From Mesostigma viride (taxonomy: Eukaryota > Streptophyta > Mesostigmatophyceae > Mesostigmatales > Mesostigmataceae), in NCBI GenBank assembly GCA_009746045.1, contig RPFO01000050.1, positions 250,001 through 300,000 on the forward strand: DNA of 50,000 bases, given 5' to 3'. The translations under genes were made by a program, and so were the position numbers. The first letter of the stretch is position 1. Each line of letters starts with the position of its first letter. Below, piece by piece: positions 1-13,206 of the stretch. Under the pieces are notes generated by a model. That model was given only the letters and a program-made list of their open reading frames with translations, was not told the origin of the DNA and ran no database searches.

Positions 1-762
1 CCATGGGGAGAGCCTCATGGGCCTGGTAGGTGAGGTAGAACTGCGTGGGTGCCACCGCCTTCCCCACTCACGGGACAAGGCGGCTCCCCCACCAGTCCTA
101 CTCACCTTCTCCTCCCCTGAGGATAAGCAGCGGTTCCTCTCTCGTCGCAAGCGGTTGCACGACCTCACCTGGACGCTGGATGACGACCTCACCCCCGCTC
201 AGCAACAGCAGCGACGCGACCTGTGGCCGGAATACCTCCGCCAGAAGCAGGACCCCCAGAAGCCCAAGGTGTACTGGAGGGGCGGGGACCTGATGATCAA
301 CCACAAGATGTGGACGCCCCCAGCGGGCTAGAATAGCAATAGCCCTAGCTTGTAACCATTGGCGTCACTGCCGCTAAGGCAGCCATGCCTAGAATGTTGC
401 CGCCGGAGCTGTGCCAACACACCTAGTCACGTGCCGCCAACGCACGGTACACAACCAGCCATAGCCTTAGCCTAGTCCTAGTACAGCCATGCTACGCCCT
501 GGCTATGTTCAGATTACTTGCCCACGCTCCTTGCTATGATATGCTCACATGGGTCTTATTGCACCCACAGTTTGCCGGATCGTTAGCCTGTCCTTTTAGC
601 TAGCCGCGCCCGATTGCAGCTGTGGCATGCCTTTGGCATGAAGGAGACTGGGGGTCTCTGCCCTTTCTCCTGTAGTGCACACACAGGGATTAAAAGCACT
701 TCGGTGCTCCGTGACTCCCCAACGGGATCGAGCACGAGTTTAATTAATTAATTAATTAATGG
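1..762 (+). mobile_element. LINE-like element copy A, 3' part: ORF1-type domain, 3' UTR and (TTAA)n tail
   Basis: The left part encodes an L1-ORF1-like C-terminal domain that stops at 331. About 400 bp of untranslated sequence follow, ending in a conserved stretch (about 550-738) and a TTAA array at 739-760. The same arrangement, inverted, recurs at 1667-2856, and the conserved 3' end recurs at 37601-37702 and 40003-40198. No reverse transcriptase lies between the ORF1-type domain and the tail. The 5' end is outside the window. Similarity between copies is seen directly; the LINE assignment is inference from the ORF1-like domain plus the simple-repeat tail. Confidence 0.7.
17..331 (+). CDS. 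LINE ORF1-like C-terminal domain (partial, transposon protein)
   Basis: This 104-aa open frame resembles the C-terminal domain of L1-type ORF1 proteins (Transposase_22 class). It has a hydrophobic strand (VLLTFSSPEDKQRFL), a basic patch (SRRKR), the motif LDDDLTPAQQQQRRDLWP and a short aromatic/basic end (VYWRGGDLMIN). In known LINEs this domain helps bind RNA and chaperone the element transcript. The frame is intact to its stop, but the protein probably begins left of the window or at another ATG, so the start at 17 is arbitrary. The same motifs occur in broken form on the minus strand near 2430-2856 and 39560-39930. Confidence 0.6.
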   Translation: MGLVGEVELRGCHRLPHSRDKAAPPPVLLTFSSPEDKQRFLSRRKRLHDLTWTLDDDLTPAQQQQRRDLWPEYLRQKQDPQKPKVYWRGGDLMINHKMWTPPAG

Positions 763-1663
763 GGAGAGCGCTGAGAGGTAAGCCGAGCCCACACTAGCTC
801 CGCAACGAGAGTGAGAACAGCCACGGCACGCGACCCTGGGCGCTGCTCAAGGTCATCAAAAAGAGCCATCCAATCGGCCGCCGTGTGCAGAATACCTGCC
901 GGTATATGTTTTCTGGTGTTTATCCGTCATCGGCGGATGACCGCGTCATAGGCGATGACGCGGGCGCAGGTGAATGCTGCGGCCGGGGGAGAGGATCGAC
1001 GGCCCCGAGGGAGGCGGCGTTGGACGGCCTAGCTGAGCGGTGCGGCCGGATGGTAGTGTGCAGGCCTGCTGGATCTCAGCATGAGCATCCTGGATGGCGG
1101 TGATAAAAGGGTAGGGGCTGGCCAGGTCCAAGAGGTCAGGCGCCGCCGTACGCAGCCATAAGCCAACAGGGGAATTGGAGCCGACAGATTTCCGCCCCCA
1201 ACTGAGTGACAGAGCAAAAAAAAAAAAAGCCGCCGGGCCAGCCGGGCTGCGCGGGTCAGACCGCATGTATATGCAGCCGCCCATCCGGCCGGGCAGGGAA
1301 GCGATGCGGAGAGAATAAGCCGGGGGATCGGGGCCGGGGACCAGCTGCGCCAAGGCCGACTGGATGCGTTTGTCGTGGCGCCCTCGGCGGCGAGCCGGAC
1401 TTGGGCGGGGAGGGTGCCCCGGAGCCATGAATAATAAACGACGCGAGGGTACGCGCAAAACCAGATCGAGAAGCAGCCCCTTCTTGGTATATATATGCGA
1501 TCGAATCATGAAGGCGAGCAATCAGTGGCAAGAAGACCTCGGCGGTGCGCTCTTCGATCGCGATGGCGGCCCGCAGGGCGTCGATGACAAAATCCGGGCG
1601 TCGCCGACGGGAACGCCGATCGGGACGTCCAACCCATGGAGACGTTCGTTCCGGCCCAGATCG
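763..1663. other. Spacer between two inverted LINE-like 3' ends, no recognised gene
   Basis: Nine hundred bases between the two facing TTAA tails. A minus-strand open frame of 191 codons (946-1521) and several shorter frames exist. None shows a domain I recognise, and the minus frame has no credible start. A phrase in that frame (DLLDLASPYPFITAIQDAHA) looks protein-like, so this may be an eroded transposon coding region. A run of 12 A lies near 1217-1228. Confidence 0.4.
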
Positions 1664-2425
1664 AATTTATTAATTAATTAAACTCGAGTGCTCCCGTTGC
1701 GGAGTCACGGAGCACCGAAGTGCTTTTAATCCCGGCCCTGTGTGACAGTGCACAATTAACAGGAGAAAGGGCAGAGACCCCCATTCTCCTTCATGCCAAA
1801 GGCATGCCACAGCTGCACTCGGACACGCTAAACAGTGTGTAAACGATTGATCCGGCAATCTGTGGGTGCAATAAGACCCTTGTGAGCATGGCATAACAAA
1901 GAGCGTGGGCAAGTAATCTGATCCGATATATAGCCAGGACGTAGCATGGCTGTACAAGGACTAAGCTAAGGCTATGGCTGGTTGTGTACCGTGCGTTATA
2001 GCGGTGCACGTGACTAGGTATGTTGGCACAGCTAGGCAAACATTCTAAGCATGACTGCCATATAGCGGCAGTGACTACCAATGGATACAAGCTTCTCCGT
2101 TCATGCCAGAGGCAAGCCACAGCTGCAATCGGACACGATAGACGATCCGGCAAATTCTGTGGACCGTGCAATAAGACCGGCCATGTGAGCATGTATCATA
2201 ACAAGGGGCGTGGGCCAGTAATCTGATCATAGCCAGGACTTAGCATGGCTGTAAAAGGGCTAAGCTGAGGCTAATAATGGCTGGTTGTGTACCATGTGTT
2301 AGCGGTGCGCGTGACTACCTAGTAGGTATGGTGGCACAGCTAGTAATTAAGGCAAACATTCTAGGCATGGCTGCCATGGCGGCAGTGACTACCAATGAAT
2401 ACAAGCTAGGGCTAGCTATTCTAGT

Positions 2426-2856
2426 AGCCCGCAGGGGCCGTCCACGCGTACATCTTGTGGTACGTACGTGATCATCATGCAGGTCCCCGCCCCTCCATGC
2501 AGTACACCTACTAGTTGGGCTTCTGGGCCGGGGTCCTGCTTGCATATGTGGCGGAGGAGGTATTCCGGCCGGCCACAGGTTGCGTCGCGCTGCTGCTGAG
2601 CACTGAGCGGGGGTCAGGTCGTCGTCCAGCGTCCAGATGAGGTCGTGCAACCGGCCTCTTGCGACGAGAAAGGAACCGCTGCTTGTCCTCATGCAGGGGA
2701 GGGAAAGGTGAGCAGGACTGGTGGGGGAGCCGCCGCCTAGCTTGTCCCGTGAGTGGGGAAGCTAGGCGGTGGCCACCCACGCAGTTCTACCTCACCTACC
2801 AGGCCCATGATGAGGCCGGTAAGGAGCTGGTCCTTGAGCTCGTCGGCAAGCTTTAA
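2426..2856 (-). pseudogene. LINE ORF1-like C-terminal domain, degenerate (copy B)
   Basis: The minus strand carries the same motifs as the frame at 17-331: DKQRFLSRRKR, then LDDDLTPAQ and a version of RRNLWPAG, but they are distributed over two frames and are followed by stops. The end near 2426 aligns with the stop of copy A (cgggctag in A, cgggctac here). At 2853-2856 the coding sequence is cut by the TTAA border of the piggyBac-like element and resumes at 4560. It is therefore a dead copy. Confidence 0.65.
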
Positions 2857-4559
2857 CCCCTAAATGGTCTGGCTGCCGATTTTCCGCCTAAAACTGAGTT
2901 ACAGCCGACACGTCGGCCCCTTCTCGGGGGACCAAATGCCGCGAAAACTATTGAGAATTAGGAAAAGTTTAGCTGAGAAGATCGAAAGTTTATAATTTTC
3001 CTCACAGCATGGTACTAGGGTTTGCATACTTCTGACAAAGTTATAGAGGTGTTCTGGTCGGTCAAAGTACAAGGGGTCAGGGTACTTTTTCGCGTACAAC
3101 GTGCATTCCGGAAAACGACGACCTGGCCATGGCGGCTTGCGCCCACGCATGGCATTTACGTTTGCGTTCGAATTTTCTGGCCAAACTTAAGATATTGATT
3201 TTATACGTCCTAAAGATGATACAGGCCAATTTTTGGTTCGCGGGAATGCCATTTGATAGGTTTCGGCAGCGTTCTTGCTGGAAAAAACTGCGATCAGGCC
3301 GGACGATAGAAACGTTGACAGCAATACCTTTCCGGCGTATTTTAAAGGATATATTGGTTTCTTTGTACTTTTTATGATACATAGTAGTCGTAAACGTGCA
3401 AGGGTGGCCAGAAATCGCCGAATCCAGCGACCATGCTGCACAACTTTGGTGTGCCGAAATGCCCCATTTTGCGGCCACCGCCTGGGCCAAGGTAACGCCA
3501 TCCATGCCTGGTAAAGCTTAAGCATCGTTTTCCTATCGATGTTTGACGTTTATATATACGTTCTAGCTTGTGTAGCACATTCTTTTTGCATTATTCATGC
3601 TCTTTCTTGACCCTGGCCTGGCCCCTTTCTAAAACACCCTTCTTAGATGCTTCCATCAGTCAGTTGACCTGCCACAGGGTGATGGTGATAAGTTTTAGAG
3701 GCTGTATGGGTTTGAATACCTCCATATATGTTTGTTATACATTTCCCACACACATATTGCATGAGTGTGAGGCAGTTGGCTGGTCTCTGTGGCATCATCA
3801 AGCATGTAACCGGTGAGTAGAAGCTTCCCATTGTCAGCATGTGCCACCAGGTGTGCTGGCCATCACCTGGCAAGCTATAGCAGCTTAGGCCTAGTTTATC
3901 CTTGCTAGGGCAAGCTGAAATAGGCTTAAAATCACTAGTTTGTTGGTGGCTGCCTCCTAGAATGCATGCCTTGCGTAGGGTATCCGTACCACGTTACCTA
4001 CGTGCATGGACAAGGTGGCACCTGCACATAGGTGCCATGTAAGGGCAGTGTGATGATGCAGTTATGTTTCCCCATCATTGTGGAAGGGAAATGTATTGTG
4101 TGGCATGGTTGGGGGCCATATTAGTTGGTATTAGTAGGTAGTATGCCCACTCCTACCCCCTTGGTTGCTTTTTACCAACGGTACCCCTATGGGCTGTACT
4201 GGGTGTAACTGCTGGTATACCCACCCAAATGATGACCCCAATGGCTCAAACTGTTCAGCAACTAATTTTTTATCATCCCTGAAGTGGTAGGTGCCTAGCT
4301 CTTACAACATAATTCAAAATGCACATTCTACCAAAAATGAAAACGCTCGTCTTGACCCCCCTGACTTTGACGGCAGTTATACATGGCCTAACCTGCATAT
4401 ATGTAAGGTTGTGATATACCAACCCGAAGGGCAACTCATGGACATGCTTGGCCCCCAAGGACAGCCATTGGATATGGGTGGGTTGGATGGCATCTGGTTT
4501 GCAAAATTGTGAAGTTACAGCCGATGCATCGGCAGTATTTCTGCCCATTTAGGGGTTAA
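2853..4559. mobile_element. Non-autonomous piggyBac-like DNA transposon with TTAA target-site duplication
   Basis: TTAA occurs at 2853-2856 and 4556-4559. Immediately inside, both ends read CCCCTAAATGG pointing inward (2857-2867; reverse complement at 4545-4555). Both ends then carry CTGCCGAT and a subterminal motif GTTACAGCCGA-NNNN-TCGGC that contains a palindrome. A TTAA duplication with termini starting CCC is the hallmark of the piggyBac superfamily. The 1,699-bp body has no recognisable DDD transposase. Its longest frame (minus, 3077-3505, 142 codons) matches nothing I know, so the element is probably non-autonomous. The flanking sequences on both sides are halves of the same LINE ORF1, which fixes the insertion site. 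Confidence 0.75.
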
Positions 4560-5600
4560 GGGTGGTTGACGTCTCACCTGACTTCTGGGGGAAGCGACAC
4601 AGCACCACCCGGCACTTGCGGCGAGAGCTGTCGGTGGCCGGCCTCCCGCGGTTGTTTTGCCTGGCGGAAGTCTTCCAGCTCTTGGAGTCTCGTGGCGATG
4701 GCGTCAGTGGTTGAGGCGGTCGCTGTCCGCGCAGCAGGTCCGCATAGGAGAGCGGCGGGAGGTCGCCATGCATCATCCTGCCGGGGTGGCTGGGATGCGA
4801 TCAATGGTGGCCATCTACTCCGCTGATCTTTGGGACCTGTGTGGCCAGGGCCTCGGTGTGGGCGGTGATGGCTTCAATTAAGCTTCTTCATATGAGCACG
4901 CCGCACTTGCCCTCCACCTGGTACGTTTAGGCGAGAGACAAGTGCAGCGTGCCCTTCCGATGCCTGCGCCGCGCGCGGTGTGCAGCGCTGTACGTGAACT
5001 GAGGTTGGAGCTTGTGGACGACCTTGGTTTCCACATTGGAGATCGACGCGCGGGCCTCCGCCACCGTTTCGAGCGTCGTGTTCAGCGAGGTCCGAGCTTC
5101 TCGGCCAACGGCCAAGTCACGTGTTCCTCCAGCTCTGCTCGGATGTCATCCTTGCAGATCGAGGCAGGGAGCCGATGTGGCTGCCGGCTTCGCAGGCCGG
5201 GCTGGGGTGCAGAGCTTAGCGACGATGTTTAACATATAAATTTAGCTGGAAGAAGCTGCACAGGATAGCGAGGCGGTGGTTGAGCTCTGGCAGGGTAAAG
5301 AAACCCTCCAGGTCGTCGGCGGGGATGGGCCCTAAGGGCCCAAGGAGCTTGCGTTCCTGTGCTAAGAAGTGGACTATGCGACCGGCGCATACTTCCTTGG
5401 TACATCAGTTGCAGCCAGTTGCTGCCGAAAGAAAAGCGTTCACGTCGTCTGGTAGGTACTTTCGCCATTTGTGTTCGTGGCAGGGTTTCTTGGGCTCGGG
5501 TGAGGCGCTGGGCGATGGTACGTTTTGTTGGCGATGGGTTAATGCGGGCCCAGACGGCTGGGCAAAGACGATGGCGAGTGGGTTGGGCTACTGCTAATTA
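4560..5600 (-). pseudogene. LINE ORF1-like N-terminal part, degenerate (copy B)
   Basis: On the minus strand this region gives eroded but protein-like stretches. They are a segment near 5460-5240 with FLAQERKLLGPLGP-like phrases, a probable coiled-coil segment (about 5115-4990, SLNTTLETVAEARASISNVE), and a segment ending just before the insertion (SYADLLRGQRPP, then CRVVLCRFPQKSG). The last is typical of the region preceding the RNA-binding domain of LINE ORF1 proteins. Across the TTAA junction the C-terminal half continues at 2852 but one base out of frame, so the ORF was already damaged or has decayed since. Confidence 0.5.
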
Positions 5601-5859
5601 GAGGTGGCTCTAAGGCTCAACATGCCGGAAAGCTCCTTTTCCAAGCCTCACTTTGCTTTTGGATTCGTCATAGCTGCTTGTCACGTGCGTAACTTTTTCG
5701 ATACTGCGTTTCAACCGTAACCGATTATAATGGCGAGTGCGTCTTAAAAAGGCGCATCGAATGCAAGTGATCTTACTGAATTTGGGTCTCAGGCGCAAAA
5801 GATCTGAGCTCGGCCGTCAGCCATACTAGCTCCGTCAGCCGTATACTGAGATCGGTTGT

Positions 5860-6436
5860 CTCCTTGATATACTGAGATCGAGCCGGCCCAGAAGCTGCGG
5901 CGGAAAGCCTGAGCAATCACCCTGGGGCGAGTACACCGCGCATTTGGCCTGGGTCAACTCGAGGTTGATGTCAGCCACGGCCGTCTGCAGCGCTAGGCCG
6001 GGCCAGAAGGGCCGCGTACGTTGGTGTCCTGCATGGTGCCCATGAGGTAGATGCCATCGAGGTATGCCAGGATGGCAAACGCCGGGGGAGCGGCGTGGAC
6101 CTCGCGTAGGCAAACCTGGAGGGGGGCAGCAAAGTACAGGAGCCCCAGGGGGTCGCCTTAAGTGCTGGGTGCCGGACCGGCCGCGACATGCAAGTCGGCG
6201 CGCGCGTGCCGTCCTCCATAGTGTAAACCAGTTGACCCGGCTGGCCATAGCACACGGCTGATCAGAAAATAGCACACGGCTGTCCAAGCATACAGGTCCT
6301 CGAAGTGCTCCACAACCGCCGCAAACATGCGTGTGCGAGACAGGCTATTGATTATTGAAGGCGTTGTGGCAGTCGACCTTGACAACCGCGTGGGTGGGGT
6401 GGGCCTCAAGATATCAAGATATGGGCCTCAAGATAT
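5860..6436 (-). pseudogene. Non-LTR retrotransposon reverse transcriptase, degenerate, C-terminal part
   Basis: Minus-strand frames contain, in order, AVVKVDCHNAFN (RT motif A region), an FAAVVEHFEDLYAW-like stretch, GQPGQLVYTMEDGT, GDPLGLLYFAAPLQ (motif B) and AYLDGIYLMG (motif C). They end with AKCAVYSPQG. The catalytic YxDD box has become YLDG, and several stops and frameshifts break the frame, so it is inactive. The upstream part of the same RT lies at 7165-7450; between them sits the insertion at 6437-7164. Joining the flanks, one copy of the duplicated target sequence restores continuity of the alignment. Confidence 0.75.
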
Positions 6437-6768
6437 TCTGATCAGGCACTCCGCAAAGGTGAAAACCTTTGCGTTCAGTGCCGGGCCACGGAAAACGCGG
6501 AAAACGCGATCTACAAATGAATCCGACCGGAATCGAACTGGGGACCTCTCGCACCAATTTTGCTGACTATAGGACGGACGTCTCCGGTTACCATGGCATC
6601 GCCAACTTACACCTACAGTCATCCGCAAAAGTTCTCCTGTCCGGGGAGTGATGCAAGCCTTTCGGATTTGGTACTAGATAAATCACTCGAGATCTGTGTG
6701 TAGGAGTACTACACACGTGTCTGCACGCGAGACTTGTTCAGTCTCGCACCGTGAGACGGGCTGAACAC
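6437..6768 (+). repeat. Direct repeat unit 1 of the 728-bp insertion, rich in hairpins
   Basis: Three strong stem-loops are visible. At 6445-6482 there is a 9-bp stem closed by a GAAA loop (6461-6464), extended by a 6-bp stem (GGCACT/AGTGCC). At 6696-6716 there is an 8-bp stem (GTGTGTAG) with a 5-nt loop. At 6727-6747 there is an 8-bp stem (GCGAGACT) with a 5-nt loop. On the minus strand near 6520-6585 the unit carries a tRNA-like B box (AGTTCGATTCC) after GAGAGGTCC, with a possible near-acceptor stem but no intact cloverleaf. Confidence 0.7.
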
Positions 6769-6830
6769 GGCTGAATCCTTCTTTTAGAAGGGGGCGTAGC
6801 CGGTACTATCGAAATCAGCCAAGCGTATAT

Positions 6831-7162
6831 TCTGATCAGGCACTCCGCAAAGGTGAAAACCTTTGCGTTCAGTGCCGGGCCGCGGAAAACGCGGAAAACG
6901 CGATCTACAAATGAATCCGACCGGAATCGAACTGGGGACCTCTCGCACCAATTTTGCTGACTATAGGACGGACGTCTCCGGTTACCATGGCATCGCCAAC
7001 TTACACCTACAGTCATCCGCAAAAGTTCTCCTGTCCGGGGAGTGATGCAAGCCTTTCGGATTTGGTACTAGATAAATCACTCGAGATCTGTGTGTAGGAG
7101 TACTACACACGTGTCTGCACGCGAGACTTGTTCAGTCTCGCACCGTGAGACGGGCTGAACAC
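6831..7162 (+). repeat. Direct repeat unit 2 of the 728-bp insertion
   Basis: The second copy of the 332-bp unit is offset by exactly 394 bp from the first, with the same three hairpins (for example the GAAA-loop hairpin at 6839-6876) and the same tRNA-like B box on the minus strand. Near identity between the two units suggests recent origin or gene conversion. Confidence 0.75.
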
Positions 7163-7164
7163 CG

Positions 7165-7450
7165 CTCAAGATATGCCTGCACAGAGTGGACGAGGACATG
7201 TCGGGCCCAGCTTTGGTCGCCACGCCCAGCTGGGCGGCCACAGAGGTCTCGCCCACCGCGAGGGGGGGGCAGAAAAATTGTACGGAGCTCGGGCGCTTGT
7301 TGGCGGCAAATCACTTTGTCCACCAGCTTGCAGAGCACCTCGCCGCATGCGATCGGGTGCACCTTGGGCACCCACGGGGGGGGGAAGGACACCCTTGTTC
7401 ATGTACTGTCCACTAAAAATTATGAAACCTACCTGGTTCGACTGCATATC
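7165..7450 (-). pseudogene. Non-LTR reverse transcriptase, degenerate, N-terminal part
   Basis: The minus strand reads VPKVHPIACGEVLCKLVDKV, a form of the RPIAIGEVL-type motif of non-LTR RT fingers. A frameshifted stretch with QLGVATKAG and then VLVHSVQAYLE follow, leading into the segment at 5860-6436 after the insertion. The frame is broken around a run of C or G near 7264-7270. The start upstream of 7450 is not recognisable, as it runs into the TAAG array. Confidence 0.65.
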
Positions 7451-7498
7451 TAACTAATCTGTTACTGAATTTTCTGAGCTCATCATAGACCCATCAAC

Positions 7499-7790
<292 letters not shown>

Positions 7791-8274
7791 TATGTAGTCC
7801 AAGCACACACATCGCCGCCGAGGGAGCATCAAGCCAGCCGCCCTGCGCATGGGGCCCGCAAAGGTCACTAGGGCATCAGGCGGTCCCATCAACAGACAGG
7901 CCAGCATTGTACATATGTTGGAGTAAATACACTGCGATGACGCCCGCCAATTAAAAAATATTCTATTTATTTGCAAAACTGCAAACTCCTATGTTCCTAG
8001 CGAAACTGCTTAACGTGTCAAAGTATCCTGCACGCCACTGACTATTTAATGCCCCACCTTATGTACCATAACCTATCAGTGGTAAAATGATACGATACAT
8101 GCTTACCACAAGCCACTCATGCCATCCTACATCCCCAGCACACCCTTCCCATCGTCCATGTGCCAAAGCTTTGGAATGGTGACCCCAGGAGACAGCGTTT
8201 GAGGTCAGGCAAACGCTTGAGATCATTACAACAATTACGGTAACTCACTTCGCCAAAACAATAACCAGCGGTAG
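7791..8274. other. Spacer downstream of CSN1
   Basis: About 480 bp between the CTTA-tailed repeat and the CSN1 stop codon, likely including the CSN1 3' UTR on the minus strand. No gene is recognised. A short minus-strand frame at 7785-7976 has no domain. Confidence 0.5.
8226..8230 (-). terminator. Candidate TGTAA polyadenylation signal of CSN1
   Basis: TGTAA on the minus strand lies about 45 bp downstream of the CSN1 stop codon. A second TGTAA overlaps the stop itself (8275-8279). TGTAA is the common chlorophyte polyadenylation signal, and spacing favours the downstream copy. Confidence 0.45.
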
Positions 8275-12706
<4,432 letters not shown>

Positions 12707-13206
12707 GGCTGCAGTAGACCCAGCGAGCTCGGGACGCAGCTTTCTTCTGATTAAATTCGCAGGTTGGTAGGGCTGAATCCCGCAGCAAAAGAGTGAGGCA
12801 TAGGCGCGACAAGCTTTCGCCAAAAATCGCGAACTGACGCGGAAAAACTTAATGAACAAACAAACACCGTAATTCCCACCAGCACCGCAGCAAGTACGCA
12901 AAAGGTTGCTGCCTCTCAGGGGAAGAAATGTGTGACAGACCTTACAATCTGCGACTACCCCAAGTCCAACCCGTTCCCGCGTGACGTTGAGGGTTCCGGG
13001 CTTCCGGCATGCCTGAGCCCTGAGTCCGTCTGTCCCCTGTCAGCTTTACAGTACATACTCCCAGTACATACATATTCGCCGCAAAGTTGATCATTGTCAA
13101 TTAGTGTCAACAGCTGCTGAGTGCTGATAGCCCGATGCTATTCCCTGTGATATACACAGCCCGTAATATTTAGGAAAGATACCTATCACACGCCCTATGC
13201 ATGGCC

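Larger units (their letters stand above)
1667..5600 (-). mobile_element. LINE-like element copy B (minus strand), interrupted by a piggyBac-like insertion
   Basis: Read on the minus strand from about 5600 down to the TTAA tail at 1667-1682, the copy carries a proline-rich and coiled-coil-like N-terminal part (about 5460-4560), the ORF1 C-terminal domain (about 2856-2426) and a 3' UTR. The UTR holds a tandem duplication of about 300 bp (units near 1793-2098 and 2101-2410). That duplication is absent from copy A, whose UTR is correspondingly shorter. The coding part has frameshifts and stops. The TTAA-bounded element at 2857-4555 splits the ORF. The left boundary of the N-terminal part is uncertain. 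Confidence 0.6.
6437..7164. mobile_element. 728-bp insertion: two 332-bp direct repeats around a 62-bp core, flanked by a 10-bp duplication
   Basis: The repeats at 6437-6768 and 6831-7162 are almost identical (one substitution noticed: ggccacgg versus ggccgcgg). They enclose a 62-bp core at 6769-6830. CTCAAGATAT flanks the insertion at 6427-6436 and 7165-7174, and an extra copy lies at 6405-6414. No protein of the element is visible. The repeat-core-repeat layout is that of a terminal-repeat retrotransposon in miniature or a dimeric SINE. A 10-bp target duplication fits SINE or LINE-type integration better than LTR integration, which usually gives 4-6 bp. Class is therefore uncertain. Confidence 0.65.

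Noticed and set aside
946-1521. Minus-strand frame of 191 codons
   Set aside because: No recognised domain and no credible start; the sequence lies between two LINE ends and is more likely eroded transposon DNA than a host gene.
3077-3505. Candidate piggyBac transposase (142 codons, minus strand)
   Set aside because: No DDD-type motifs and far too short, so the element is called non-autonomous.
6520-6585. tRNA gene on the minus strand
   Set aside because: Only a B box and part of the acceptor-like ends are present; D and anticodon arms do not form, so it is at most tRNA-derived sequence.
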